From assembly GCF_047872805.1 (NCBI RefSeq), contig NZ_JBLQUK010000004.1, positions 124,001 through 188,000 of the forward strand: 64,000 nt of DNA, given 5' to 3'. Under the pieces are notes generated by a model that did no database searches, had not been told where the DNA came from, and saw only the letters and a list, made by a program, of their open reading frames with translations. Of the stretch, positions 43,982 to 52,531 are shown piece after piece. Position 1 is the first letter of the stretch; each line of letters begins with the position of its first letter. The stretch comes from Erythrobacter sp047872805. GTDB taxonomy: Bacteria; Pseudomonadota; Alphaproteobacteria; Sphingomonadales; Sphingomonadaceae. Both the position numbers and the translations under genes were made by a program.

Positions 43982-45109
43982 TTACATGCCCGATCCGGGA
44001 CCGTATGTCACTTCGACCCGGCGGTTCTGGAGTTCGCGCACGCCATCGGCGGTAGGCACGCGCGGCTGCGCCTCGCCAAATGCTTCGCCCATGATCCGCG
44101 ATGCAGGCACGCCGCGTCCGGTCATATAGCTCTGAACGCTGGCGTTGCGCCGTTCGGCCAGACCCATGTTGTAAGTAACGCTGCCCGAACGGTCGGTGTG
44201 ACCGGCAAGCATGACCCTTGCGTTGCCGCAATTGGCATAGGCCGTGATCGCATTGTCGAGGATCGACGCAGCATCAGCGGTGATGGCTGATTGATCAAAA
44301 TCGAAGAACACGATGAAGGGGCCGGTGTTGCACGGCGAAGCCGGGGCAGGCCGCGGCGCAGGCGGCGGCGGCGGCGGTGGTGGTGGTGGCGGCGCTGTTG
44401 GCGCCGGCGGAGGCGGCGGAGCAGCCCTGCTGCCGAAATTGTAGAGGATACTCGCCAGCACCGAATGCGATTGATAATCGACTTCGATCGGAGCCCCGCC
44501 CGTGGTTTCAAGTTCAAATTCGTCGATTACGAAATACCGATATTTCAGTCCCAGATCGATGCGATCACTGACCGCGAAGCGCAGCCCCGCGATCGCCTGA
44601 TAGGCAAAGTCGGTGGTGCTGTCGTCAATCACGGTTCCGGTCCCAGAAACGGTGACCGGAATATCAAGATTAGCAAACCCTGCGCCGCCGCCTGCGTAAA
44701 CCTGCAAGCCGTTGTCGCTACCGAATTCGAGCAGGCCGTTGATCATGCCGCTCAGGATCGACAGGTCTTCGTCATTGTCCACCACCGTTCCGGGCACAGC
44801 TCCCGCGCCAGGTACGAGAGCGGGATTGACAACGGTCAGGCTGTCATAGCCGTTACGCTTGTAACCGCCCTCAGCTTCGAGGCGGAACGCTCCGAAGTCA
44901 TAGCCCACCACCACGTCTGCATCGATGCCGGTGTTGGTGTCGGCAAAGGCTGCGTTGGTTTGGGGATCGGTGTTGGCGAGATCGATATCGACCTGGTCTT
45001 CAAGGCTGACGCCGCCTTCGACACCAATGTAAAGTTGCCCATCACGCGCATGCGCAGGGGCGGTCAGGATTGCGGCTGTTCCCGCAACCAAAATTGCAGC
45101 TTTTTTCAT
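43982..45109 (-). CDS. OmpA-family outer-membrane protein
   Basis: The 375-residue product has a signal peptide (about 1-21, ending PAHARD). An eight-strand beta-barrel domain (about 22-225) follows, containing GVEGGVSLEDQVDIDL and VGYDFGAFRLEAEGGYKRNG. Next is a polyproline linker (about 230-255, coded by GGC/GGT-rich DNA on the plus strand). The C-terminal OmpA peptidoglycan-binding domain has FIVFFDFDQSAITADA, AGHTDRSGSVTYNMGLAERR and LQNRRVEVTYG. The ATG has AGAGGG upstream. It is a structural porin-like protein linking outer membrane and wall. Confidence 0.93.
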   Translation of the reverse strand: MKKAAILVAGTAAILTAPAHARDGQLYIGVEGGVSLEDQVDIDLANTDPQTNAAFADTNTGIDADVVVGYDFGAFRLEAEGGYKRNGYDSLTVVNPALVPGAGAVPGTVVDNDEDLSILSGMINGLLEFGSDNGLQVYAGGGAGFANLDIPVTVSGTGTVIDDSTTDFAYQAIAGLRFAVSDRIDLGLKYRYFVIDEFELETTGGAPIEVDYQSHSVLASILYNFGSRAAPPPPPAPTAPPPPPPPPPPPAPRPAPASPCNTGPFIVFFDFDQSAITADAASILDNAITAYANCGNARVMLAGHTDRSGSVTYNMGLAERRNASVQSYMTGRGVPASRIMGEAFGEAQPRVPTADGVRELQNRRVEVTYGPGSGM

Positions 45110-45300
45110 ATGGGCCCTCTTAAGAACTGGTCACACAGCCATCGGATAGAAACCTATGGTGGCAAGTCCGTGACACGATCTCCGCAATCGCAACGCATCA
45201 AACCATCTTGGCGTTTGGCCGATTGCCAAGCCCGCTTTGCCGCGCCATGATCCCGGTAAGTATGCCCCCAAGCGGGCAGCAAACGGGAGAACAGGACACC

Positions 45301-46911
45301 ATGCTGACACAGGCCCTTGGCGCGATGCAGGACTGGTCGATGCGGATCACGCATGTGATCGATCACGCCGCCAGAGAAGCGGGCGACCGCGAAATTGTGA
45401 CGCGCTGGGCCGATGGCAGCGAAACGCGCACCAACTGGGCCGGGATTCGCGCCGATGCGCTGAAAATGGCGCAGGCGCTGCAAAAACTGGGGATCAAGCC
45501 GGGGGAGCGCGTCGCCAGCCTTGCCATGAACCATTCGCGCCATCTGGTGAGCTGGTACGGGGTCGCGGGGATGGGCGCGGTGCTGCACACCGTCAACCCG
45601 CGCCTGTTTGACGATCAGCTCGAATATATCGTGGGCCACGCCGAAGACCGCGTGCTGCTCTATGATGCCGCGTTTCAGCCGATTGTTGACGCGATGCGTT
45701 CCCGCTGGACCACGGTAGAACATTACATCTGCTATGATTCGGGCGAACATGCCCCCGCGTTCGAGGATTGGATCGCTGCCGAGGACGGCGCGTTCGAATG
45801 GGTCGCTGGGGATGAGCGTGACCCTTGCATGATCTGTTACACCAGCGGCACGACCGGCAATCCCAAGGGCGTGCAATACGAACACCGATCGACCGTCATG
45901 CACGCGCTTGCCGGGCTGCAACCTGCCGCTTTCAATTTCTCCAGCGCCTCGGTCATGCTCCCCGTGGTGCCGATGTTCCATGCGGCAAGTTGGGGCCTGC
46001 CCTATGCCGGCGCGATGGCGGGGATCAAATTCGTGTTCTCCGCAGTCAACGATCCGGCGGTGCTGCATGAACTGATGATCCGCGAAGGGGTGACCGACAG
46101 CGCAGGCGTGCCGACCGTGTGGCTGGCGCATTTCCAATATTGCGACAAGCACGGGCTGGATCTGCCGCCCTTGAAGGCTGCAACCATTGGCGGGTCCGCC
46201 GCGCCCAAATTCATGATCCGACGTCTGCTCGAAAACGGCACGCGGGTGCAGCATGCCTGGGGAATGACCGAAACCAGCCCCATCGGCACCGTTGGCGGAC
46301 CGACCTGGGACTGGGACACGCTCAGCCTGGATGAAAAGGTCGAAAAATGCGCGATGCAGGGCCGCCCCACATTCGGCGTCGAACTGCGCACCGTGGACCT
46401 TGACGATATGGCGACCCCGCTGCCGCGCGACGGCGTGACCAGCGGCGCACTGCAAATTCGCGGGCCGTGGATCATCCGCCGCTATTTCAAGGCGGAACAG
46501 GATGCGGCGGGCAACGAAGGCTGGTTCGACACGGGCGATGTCGGCATCCTCCACCCCGACGGCACATTGCAACTGACCGACCGGACCAAGGACGTGATCA
46601 AATCGGGCGGCGAATGGATCAGCTCGGTCGAATTGGAGAATGCCGCCGTCGGCCACCACGCCGTGGCCGAAGCCGCCTGCGTCGGGATGTATCACCCCAA
46701 ATGGGATGAACGCCCGGTGCTGTTCGTGGTGAAGAAAGACGGCGCCGAAGTGACCGGCGGTGAGATCATCGAACATCTGAAGCCGCTCATCGCCAAGTGG
46801 TGGCTGCCCGATGCGGTCGAATTCGTCGACGACATTCCGCATACGGCGACCGGCAAGATTTCAAAGAAGGACCTGCGCGAGCGGTTTTCGGATTACAAGT
46901 TGGAGGGGTAG
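45301..46911 (+). CDS. Acyl-CoA synthetase (AMP-forming), long- or medium-chain fatty acid type
   Basis: The 536-residue product activates carboxylic acids to acyl-CoA. ATP/AMP motifs are CYTSGTTGNPKGVQYEH, WGMTETSPIGTVG, NEGWFDTGDVGILHPDGT and the Lys of TGKISKKDLRERF. ATG 45301 has GGGAGAAC upstream. The substrate is a fatty acid by family resemblance; chain length cannot be read from the sequence. Confidence 0.92.
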   Translation: MLTQALGAMQDWSMRITHVIDHAAREAGDREIVTRWADGSETRTNWAGIRADALKMAQALQKLGIKPGERVASLAMNHSRHLVSWYGVAGMGAVLHTVNPRLFDDQLEYIVGHAEDRVLLYDAAFQPIVDAMRSRWTTVEHYICYDSGEHAPAFEDWIAAEDGAFEWVAGDERDPCMICYTSGTTGNPKGVQYEHRSTVMHALAGLQPAAFNFSSASVMLPVVPMFHAASWGLPYAGAMAGIKFVFSAVNDPAVLHELMIREGVTDSAGVPTVWLAHFQYCDKHGLDLPPLKAATIGGSAAPKFMIRRLLENGTRVQHAWGMTETSPIGTVGGPTWDWDTLSLDEKVEKCAMQGRPTFGVELRTVDLDDMATPLPRDGVTSGALQIRGPWIIRRYFKAEQDAAGNEGWFDTGDVGILHPDGTLQLTDRTKDVIKSGGEWISSVELENAAVGHHAVAEAACVGMYHPKWDERPVLFVVKKDGAEVTGGEIIEHLKPLIAKWWLPDAVEFVDDIPHTATGKISKKDLRERFSDYKLEG

Positions 46912-46928
46912 AGTTTTCTTTGAGGCGA

Positions 46929-46996
46929 GTCCCCGCGCAGGCGGGGACCTCTCTCTTCTTGCGCCCTTCCTTGCCAGATCCCCGCCTTCGCGGGGA
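46929..46996. repeat. Palindromic hairpin doublet (empty)
   Basis: Hairpin one is GTCCCCGC-GCAG-GCGGGGAC (46929-46948). Hairpin two, in inverted orientation, is TCCCCGC-CTTC-GCGGGGA (46979-46996), followed by ATCAC. Only 30 bases separate them and there is no gene between. Stem and loop design match the GIY-YIG unit repeats at 9250-9281 and 9588-9619. Confidence 0.75.
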
Positions 46997-47016
46997 ATCA
47001 CAGATTGGAATTGGAA

Positions 47017-47451
47017 ATGACCGAATTCTACATCGACCCATCGCCGGAAAATTTCGCCGCGTTCAAGGATTTGCCGCGCGACGAACCGATCCACATGCTC
47101 AACCTGCTGCGCTACCGCGACCTTGCCGAATATCCCGAGGGGCACGAACATCACGGCAACGGCTGGACCGGGCGGCGCGCCTATCAGGAATATGGCAAGA
47201 CGAGCGGTCCGATCTTCACGCGCGTCGGCGGCAGCGTGGTCTGGCGGGGCGCGTTTCAGACGATGGTGACGGGGCCGGGGGACAAGGACTGGCACGACGG
47301 CTTTGTCGCGCAATATCCCAATGCGGGCGCATTTTTCGAGATGATCAAGGATGCGGATTACCAGAAGGCCGTGGTCAACCGCACGGCGGCGCTGGTGGAT
47401 AGCCGCCTGATGCGGTTTGCGCCGGGTGAGGTTGGCGGGGGGTTTGGGTGA
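47017..47451 (+). CDS. DUF1330-like protein
   Basis: The 144-residue product is small and soluble and resembles the ferredoxin-like dimeric alpha/beta-barrel family DUF1330: PIHMLNLLRYRDLAEYPEG, a central GPIFTRVGGSVVWRGAFQ, and FFEMIKDADYQKAVVNRTAA. The ATG at 47017 lacks a strong Shine-Dalgarno. Function unknown. Its stop overlaps the next reading frame (TGATG). Confidence 0.75.
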   Translation: MTEFYIDPSPENFAAFKDLPRDEPIHMLNLLRYRDLAEYPEGHEHHGNGWTGRRAYQEYGKTSGPIFTRVGGSVVWRGAFQTMVTGPGDKDWHDGFVAQYPNAGAFFEMIKDADYQKAVVNRTAALVDSRLMRFAPGEVGGGFG

Positions 47452-47465
47452 TGGGAGATCAAAAG

Positions 47466-47657
47466 ATGACGGATTGGAGCTTCACAAAATATCAAAGAAT
47501 AGTGTGCGGATTGGCATCGCTGCTTTTGCTTTTTGCGGTGGCCGTTTCGTGGGAGCGACCTGGCCGAGATGAGTTTCCAACAATGATATTTGTTTGGGCG
47601 GTAATTTTTTGCCTAGCCGCGCTTGCTGGTCCGAAGAAGAGGACGGAAGATCAATGA
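47466..47657 (+). CDS. Small membrane protein
   Basis: GGGAGATC eight bases before ATG 47466 supports this start. The 63-residue product is mostly two membrane helices (IVCGLASLLLLFAVAVSW, TMIFVWAVIFCLAALAG) with a short charged end GPKKRTEDQ. Base composition is poorer in G+C than its neighbours. Family unknown. The next gene starts in its stop (ATGA). Confidence 0.6.
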   Translation: MTDWSFTKYQRIVCGLASLLLLFAVAVSWERPGRDEFPTMIFVWAVIFCLAALAGPKKRTEDQ

Positions 47658-47860
47658 GAGGCGTAATTGTGCTCGCTGGGCTAGCGCTTCTTTCAACATC
47701 ACTGGACACCTCTCTTTCAAAGATGAAGGAGTTTTCAGAGAGTGAAGCTTCCGACGTTCGGGCTGAATTGGATTATCAAATCGAAGACTTGCGGTCAGAA
47801 ATTCGTGATAACGAGCGTGAAATTGAAGATCTAGAGCTGCGGATTTTGTATCGCTACTAG
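47654..47860 (+). CDS. Small coiled-coil protein with hydrophobic N-terminus
   Basis: ATG 47654 overlaps the previous stop by four bases. The 68-residue product has an N-terminal hydrophobic or signal segment (VIVLAGLALLSTSL) and then a strongly charged coiled coil (VRAELDYQIEDLRSEIRDN, EREIEDLELRIL). AT-rich like the gene before it. It could interact with the preceding membrane protein, by inference only. Confidence 0.6.
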   Translation: MRGVIVLAGLALLSTSLDTSLSKMKEFSESEASDVRAELDYQIEDLRSEIRDNEREIEDLELRILYRY

Positions 47861-47876
47861 CCGCTAGATTATTCTC

Positions 47877-47957
47877 GTCATCCCAGCGGAAGCTGGGATC
47901 TAGGGCGGCAAAGTGGGGTGCTAGGCGACTCTGGACCCCAGCCTGCGCTGGGGTGAC
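47877..47957. repeat. Palindromic hairpin doublet (empty)
   Basis: Hairpin one is ATCCCAGC-GGAA-GCTGGGAT (47880-47899) behind GTC. Hairpin two is ACCCCAGC-CTGC-GCTGGGGT (47935-47954), ending in GAC. The arms are inverted around a 35-base spacer. The overall layout is that of the repeats at 9250, 9588 and 46929, but the stem carries CCAGC instead of CCCGC. Confidence 0.75.
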
Positions 47958-47984
47958 GGTAAAGGGCTGGGGGATGCTTGAGGG

Positions 47985-49085
47985 CTAAATCAACCGCAAT
48001 TGCCCACCTGTCTCCGGCGGGCAAAACCGCGAACAATCCAGTTCGAACCGGCTGCGCCCGATCCCCGCTCTCTTGCAGGCGATACGAAAGCGGTTGCGTA
48101 GTAGGTCGGCCCATACGCCGCTGGGTTTCATGCGGGTGAAGAAGTCGGGATCATTGTCGCGTCCGTTTCGGATTGAACGCACGATGCTCATCACCTTACC
48201 CGCGCGGTCGGGATAGTGGACATCGAGCCATTCGCGGAACAGCGGGGCGACCTCGTGCGGCAGGCGCAGCGGAATCCAGCCCGCGCTCTTCACGCCCAGC
48301 GCCGCGGCGGCGGCGATGATGGCTTCGAGATATTCATCGGTGATCGCCGGGATGATCGGTGCCACAGAGCAATGCACTGGCACGCCGATCTCGACCAACC
48401 TGCCGAGCGCGGCGATCCGTTTGGCGGGCGCGGGGCAGCGCGGCTCAAGCTTTCCCGACAGCACCGGATCAAGCGTGGTCACCGAAATCGCCACCGCCAC
48501 CAGCTTCTCCCGCGCCATCGCCTCCAGCAAGTCGGCGTCGCGCAGGATGCGGTCCGATTTGGTCGTGATCGTCACCGGATGGCGCGCCTCCAGACACACT
48601 TCGAGCAATTGTCTTGTGATGCGATATTCGCGTTCGATCGGTTGATAGGGATCGGTGTTGGTGCCCATTGCAATCGGCTTTGGCTTGTATCCCCGCTTGT
48701 TCAGCGTTGTGCGCAGCAATTCCGCCGCATTGGGTTTGGCAAACAGCCGCGTTTCAAAATCCAGTCCCGGCGACAGATCGTGATAGGCATGGGAGGGCCG
48801 CGCATAGCAATAGACGCAGCCATGTTCGCACCCCCGATAGGCGTTGATTGATCGGTCGAACGGTATATCGGGCGATTCGTTGAAGGTCAGGATGGTCTTG
48901 GGGTTTTCCTCAGTCACACTGGTGCGCAGCTTTACCGGCGGTCCGTCTTCGCCAAAGGCCAGCGCCTGCATATAATCGCGCCAGTCGCCATCCGTTTCCC
49001 TCTCGGCCAATCCGAAACGGGTTGAAACCTGCGCCGATGCGGCGCCTCTGCCGGGTTCAAAATCGGGGTGATCGGCGGTTCGCAT
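47985..49085 (-). CDS. Radical-SAM protein, PA0069/Rv2578c (SplB-like) family
   Basis: From ATG 49085 the 366-residue product carries the radical-SAM cluster motif CEHGCVYC (Cys-x3-Cys-x2-Cys) after DRSINAYRG. The family-typical YKPKPIAMGTNTDPYQPIE and HPVTITTKSDRILRD follow. The fold resembles spore-photoproduct lyase, and several relatives are thought to act on damaged nucleic acid; the substrate is unproven. A perfect alphaproteobacterial LexA box sits 6 bases upstream, implying SOS control. ATG 49190 was rejected because it would place the box inside the gene. Confidence 0.85.
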   Translation of the reverse strand: MRTADHPDFEPGRGAASAQVSTRFGLAERETDGDWRDYMQALAFGEDGPPVKLRTSVTEENPKTILTFNESPDIPFDRSINAYRGCEHGCVYCYARPSHAYHDLSPGLDFETRLFAKPNAAELLRTTLNKRGYKPKPIAMGTNTDPYQPIEREYRITRQLLEVCLEARHPVTITTKSDRILRDADLLEAMAREKLVAVAISVTTLDPVLSGKLEPRCPAPAKRIAALGRLVEIGVPVHCSVAPIIPAITDEYLEAIIAAAAALGVKSAGWIPLRLPHEVAPLFREWLDVHYPDRAGKVMSIVRSIRNGRDNDPDFFTRMKPSGVWADLLRNRFRIACKRAGIGRSRFELDCSRFCPPETGGQLRLI

Positions 49086-49090
49086 TATCG

Positions 49091-49105
49091 GAACATATAT
49101 AGAAC
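49091..49105 (-). promoter_or_regulatory. LexA box (GTTC-N7-GTTC)
   Basis: Read on the coding strand of the radical-SAM gene: GTTC-TATATAT-GTTC, an exact match to the alphaproteobacterial LexA consensus. It ends 6 bases before the ATG at 49085. Confidence 0.78.
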
Positions 49106-49314
49106 AATAGTCCTGCACGAAAGCCCAAAAACGGCAAGATTGCAGAGCCGCCGTATATTTGCGCTTTCCTACAGGTCCGGTTCTGCGCAAGGATCCGATT
49201 TGCCCGAGCGGGACCGGATCGGATGCGGAAAAGTAGAAATTGTTGGAAAAGTGTCAAGCGCGGTAAGTGGCGTCAATCTATTGAATCAATGCAATAATAT
49301 CGCAAAATACCCGG

Positions 49315-49338
49315 TTGACACACTGTCCAATGTGTCAA
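49315..49338. promoter_or_regulatory. Perfect inverted repeat near the moaB stop
   Basis: TTGACACA and TGTGTCAA are exact inverted 8-base arms around CTGTCCAA, beginning 5 bases beyond the moaB stop. It is 230 bases upstream of the radical-SAM start. It may be an operator or a weak terminator for moaB; there is no T-run. Confidence 0.35.
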
Positions 49339-49343
49339 GCAGA

Positions 49344-49874
49344 TCAACGCTCTTTCAATCTCGGCATCAGCTCAACGAAATTGCAGGGCCGGTTGCGGCT
49401 GTCGAGCTGTTCGGCGAGGATACCGTCCCAGCCATCCTTCACCGCACCGTTCGATCCGGGCAGGGCAAAGATATAGGTCCCGCGCGCCACCACGGCGCAG
49501 GCGCGCGATTGCACCGTGCTGGTGCCGATGGTCTGAAAGGAGAGCCAGCGGAACAATTCGCCAAAGCCGGGGATGTCGCGCGCGCCTGCGATCCGGGACA
49601 GCGCCTCGGGCGTCACGTCGCGGCCGGTCAGCCCGGTGCCGCCGGTGCTGACCACGGCGTCGATGCGGGGATCGTCGATCCATGCGTCATATTGCGCGGC
49701 GAGCAGGGCGGCGTCATCGGTCACGATGGTGCGCGCCGCCAGATGATGCCCCGCCGCGACGATGCGAGCGGCAAGGATATCGCCCGAAGTGTCATTGTCC
49801 GGGGTGCGGGTGTCGGACACGGTCAACACCGCGATGTTGATCGGGGTGAAAGTCCGGGTCTGGTCAATCGCCAT
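49344..49874 (-). CDS. moaB: MoaB-family molybdenum cofactor biosynthesis protein
   Basis: The 176-residue product shows the family motifs VLTVSDTRTPDNDTSG near residue 18, VVSTGGTGLTGRDVTPEAL, and FALPGSNGAVKDGWDGIL. MoaB/MogA adenylylate molybdopterin. It is the last gene of a three-gene minus-strand run (UDG-fold, lytic transglycosylase, moaB); the gap to the transglycosylase is 13 bases. Confidence 0.92.
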   Translation of the reverse strand: MAIDQTRTFTPINIAVLTVSDTRTPDNDTSGDILAARIVAAGHHLAARTIVTDDAALLAAQYDAWIDDPRIDAVVSTGGTGLTGRDVTPEALSRIAGARDIPGFGELFRWLSFQTIGTSTVQSRACAVVARGTYIFALPGSNGAVKDGWDGILAEQLDSRNRPCNFVELMPRLKER

Positions 49875-49887
49875 CTGGGTGGCTCCG

Positions 49888-51651
49888 CTATTGGCTGAGG
49901 GATGCGGTCCTTGCCGTAGCCACTTGCGGAAACTCTGGCCAGCGTCCTTGCGCCAAGGCGCGGCGGCTGGGCGAGGGGGACCCGGCGGCGCGTTCGTACA
50001 TCCAGTAATTGCGCATCACGATGGCAACATAGCCGCGCGTTTCCCAATAGGGGATCGATTCCATCCAGAGCAGCGGGTCGCCCTGGTCGTTGATCTCTGA
50101 ATTCCAGCGGCTGATCGGGGTCAGGCCGGCGTTATAGGCGGCCATGATCTTGGGCAGCAGGCCCTGCGTCGCGGGACTGTCGCGCAGCATTTCGAGATTG
50201 CGCTGACCAAAGGCAAGATTGACCTCAGGGTCGTCGAGATTGACATAGGAGGCGCTCATATTGAGGCGCGGGGCGTGCTGGCGGACGGTGATAGGAGTGA
50301 TCTGCATCAATCCGCGCGCATCCGCCGGGCTGATCGCGGCGGTGCGGAAATTGGATTCCTGCAAGGCATGGGCAAAGGCCAAAGCAGGATCGACGCTCCA
50401 GCCATTGGTGGGCTGCCAGCGCGCGGTGGGAAAACGCAAAGCGCTGTCGCTTTGCATGCCGTAGGGCGCGTAATGCGCCATGAACAGCTGGGTCGATGGC
50501 AGGCCAAGTTCGCGCGCCAGCCGGGCGAGTGCGGGATAATCGCGGGCGCGGCCGATGCGGGCTTCGTGGCGGAGCACTTCATCGGCGAGCGCTGGGCGGC
50601 CGATTTCGACCAGCGCGGCGGCGACACGGACATTGCTGCGATCGCTGAGTGCGTTCCAGTCGTCCAGAGTGAAAGGCTGAGGCGCAGCGGCGGCAGGCAG
50701 ATCAATGCCCAACTGGTCCATCGCCAGCATGCCATAAAGCGTTTCATCATAGCGGGCGGCAGCGGTCAGATGGTCTTGCGCAGCCACCGGCTCCCGGCAC
50801 CGGACCAGCGAACGATGCGCCCAGTAATGTGCCGCAGCGGTCAGTTCGACATTGGCGGACCGGCTGGCAGATCGAACAAACGCCTCTCCGGCGAGCGAGC
50901 AATACCCAAGCCGCCACGCGGCCAGCCCGGCGACCCATTCGCCCTCTGCGACCCAATCGCCTGAACCCTGCGAGACGGTTTCAGCGAGCGCGAGGGCATT
51001 TTGATCGTCGTTCTCGATGTAGTAGCTCCACGCCACCCGCTGACGCCATTCGGCGAGCGTAGCGGGGCTGAGCTGAGGTTCGGCCTGTGTTAGCAGCGCA
51101 TGGGCGCCGGCGGGATCATCATTGCGGATGGCTTCGAGTATACCGGCCTTGGTGTCCGAAGAGATCGTGCCATCGTCCACCGGGCGCGGCAGGATGCGTT
51201 TGGAGGCGGCGGGTTGGCGGCTGAACGCTTGCGCCGGCGGCAAGACGGGTTGCTGTTCAAGCCCGCGCCGCTCGCCAAGGCGGCCAAGCTGTTCGGTCTG
51301 CGGCAGTTCGACCCCGGCGGCGAGCCAGTTCGACACTTGTTCGGCGGAGACTTGAGGGCTGCTTGCATGGGTGTAATATTCGGCGCGGGCGATCTGGTTC
51401 AGCAAGCCGTCGCTGCGGCGGTCGAGCAAGGCGTTCACCTGCGCCCATTGTTCGGCGTCAATCGCGGCGAACAGATCGCGGTAATGCTCGCGTTCATCCC
51501 CGGAGAGGATGCGGGGGACCGGCGTTTCTGTGGCAGCACCGCGATCATAATGCGCGACCATGCTGCCGGTTTGGGCGATGACGGCTGGAGCCAGAACGAA
51601 GGAGGAAATCAGTCCAAACCCGGCGAGAACCGGACGTGCGCATTTCAACAT
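49888..51651 (-). CDS. Soluble-type lytic murein transglycosylase
   Basis: The 587-residue product has a signal peptide (about 1-30), a long helical superhelix region (about 40-420) and a C-terminal transglycosylase domain. Its catalytic Glu is in FAHALQESNFRTAAISPADA, followed by GLMQITPITVRQH and LPKIMAAYNAGLTPISRWN. It cleaves peptidoglycan to 1,6-anhydro-muropeptides. ATG 51651 was chosen, two bases after the upstream stop. Confidence 0.93.
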   Translation of the reverse strand: MLKCARPVLAGFGLISSFVLAPAVIAQTGSMVAHYDRGAATETPVPRILSGDEREHYRDLFAAIDAEQWAQVNALLDRRSDGLLNQIARAEYYTHASSPQVSAEQVSNWLAAGVELPQTEQLGRLGERRGLEQQPVLPPAQAFSRQPAASKRILPRPVDDGTISSDTKAGILEAIRNDDPAGAHALLTQAEPQLSPATLAEWRQRVAWSYYIENDDQNALALAETVSQGSGDWVAEGEWVAGLAAWRLGYCSLAGEAFVRSASRSANVELTAAAHYWAHRSLVRCREPVAAQDHLTAAARYDETLYGMLAMDQLGIDLPAAAAPQPFTLDDWNALSDRSNVRVAAALVEIGRPALADEVLRHEARIGRARDYPALARLARELGLPSTQLFMAHYAPYGMQSDSALRFPTARWQPTNGWSVDPALAFAHALQESNFRTAAISPADARGLMQITPITVRQHAPRLNMSASYVNLDDPEVNLAFGQRNLEMLRDSPATQGLLPKIMAAYNAGLTPISRWNSEINDQGDPLLWMESIPYWETRGYVAIVMRNYWMYERAAGSPSPSRRALAQGRWPEFPQVATARTASLSQ

Positions 51652-51653
51652 AG

Positions 51654-52427
51654 CTACTCGGCTGACCATTCGATCCATCTCCGCCAGAATCGGGCTTTGA
51701 GCCGGGGCATAGCCATCAGGCTTTCCAATCCTTCGCTCACCAATAAAGGTACCCTTGGCGATTTCTGGTTGATTTCGCGTAAATACGTATCGGGGTCTGA
51801 TACATCTTGCCCGATCAGAGGCAAGACGCCCCCGCCCAGCACCAGCAGCTTTTGCGGTGAAGCGAGTCCTATGTGGTGCAGAGTGACATTATCCATTCCG
51901 CTCGCCGCCAGAGCAAGCGTGTCGGCCATGGGCATATGCCGGGGCAGCGCGGAGGCGATATATGTCTCGTCTTGCGCCAAGCCCATCGCCGCAAGCATGC
52001 GCGCCAGCAATCGACCCTGCGGACCGCCGAGCAACCGCTGCGTGTCGCCTTGTTCTGGCTCGATAACCAGAACCATCAACCGGGCACCCGCTGGCCCGCG
52101 CGGCGGAACCCTCACGGCAGGGTTGGCGGCATCGAGTTCGGGAGCCGATAGCCACCATTGCTGGAACGAGGCAAGGTCAGGCGGCGGCGAATCACCAAGC
52201 AGATTGGTGCGCGTTACAGCAATACCTTGCCCTCCATCCGGCTTTGTTTGCGGAGCGGAAGAAGGGGGCGGACCACGGCCCGTGTCCAGCGGCGGTGCAT
52301 CCGCGCTCTCTGGTTCGCGGAGCCAATCCGTAGCGGCATCGGCAAAGTCCGCATCCACGCCAGCCGTCTGCCACCATTGCAGCAAAGCGGCCAATTCAGC
52401 GGCAAGAGGGGTTGTCGGGGCGTTCAT
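51654..52427 (-). CDS. Uracil-DNA glycosylase-fold protein lacking cysteines
   Basis: The 257-residue product has an unstructured Ala/Pro-rich N-terminal third, then a UDG-family-4-like fold: RLMVLVIEPEQGDTQRLLGG, RLLARMLAAMGLAQDETYIA and KLLVLGGGVLPLIG. Family 4 and 5 enzymes bind a 4Fe-4S cluster through four cysteines; this protein contains none. The catalytic GExPG motif also reads VIEPEQG. It is probably a degenerate or re-purposed member. It is followed at once by the lytic transglycosylase. Confidence 0.68.
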   Translation of the reverse strand: MNAPTTPLAAELAALLQWWQTAGVDADFADAATDWLREPESADAPPLDTGRGPPPSSAPQTKPDGGQGIAVTRTNLLGDSPPPDLASFQQWWLSAPELDAANPAVRVPPRGPAGARLMVLVIEPEQGDTQRLLGGPQGRLLARMLAAMGLAQDETYIASALPRHMPMADTLALAASGMDNVTLHHIGLASPQKLLVLGGGVLPLIGQDVSDPDTYLREINQKSPRVPLLVSEGLESLMAMPRLKARFWRRWIEWSAE

Positions 52428-52531
52428 GCTGATCCAAGCAAGTCTTGACTGTCCCCACCCCAGTTAGCAAGTGCAAGCAGAGACGAATGAGCGAACAATT
52501 TCGCCGCAGATACCAAGGATGAGAAAAGCGC

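Noticed and set aside
44350..44430. GGC/GGT simple repeat as a tandem-repeat or phase-variation locus
   Set aside because: It encodes the polyproline linker of the OmpA-family protein and is not a uniform short repeat, so phase variation is not supported.
45154..46842. Minus-strand open frame over the acyl-CoA synthetase
   Set aside because: The sense strand has all AMP-forming ligase motifs; the antisense frame shows none.
49315..49338. FNR/CRP box reading of the TTGACACA palindrome
   Set aside because: The FNR consensus is TTGAT-N4-ATCAA; this site has an 8-base spacer and different arms.
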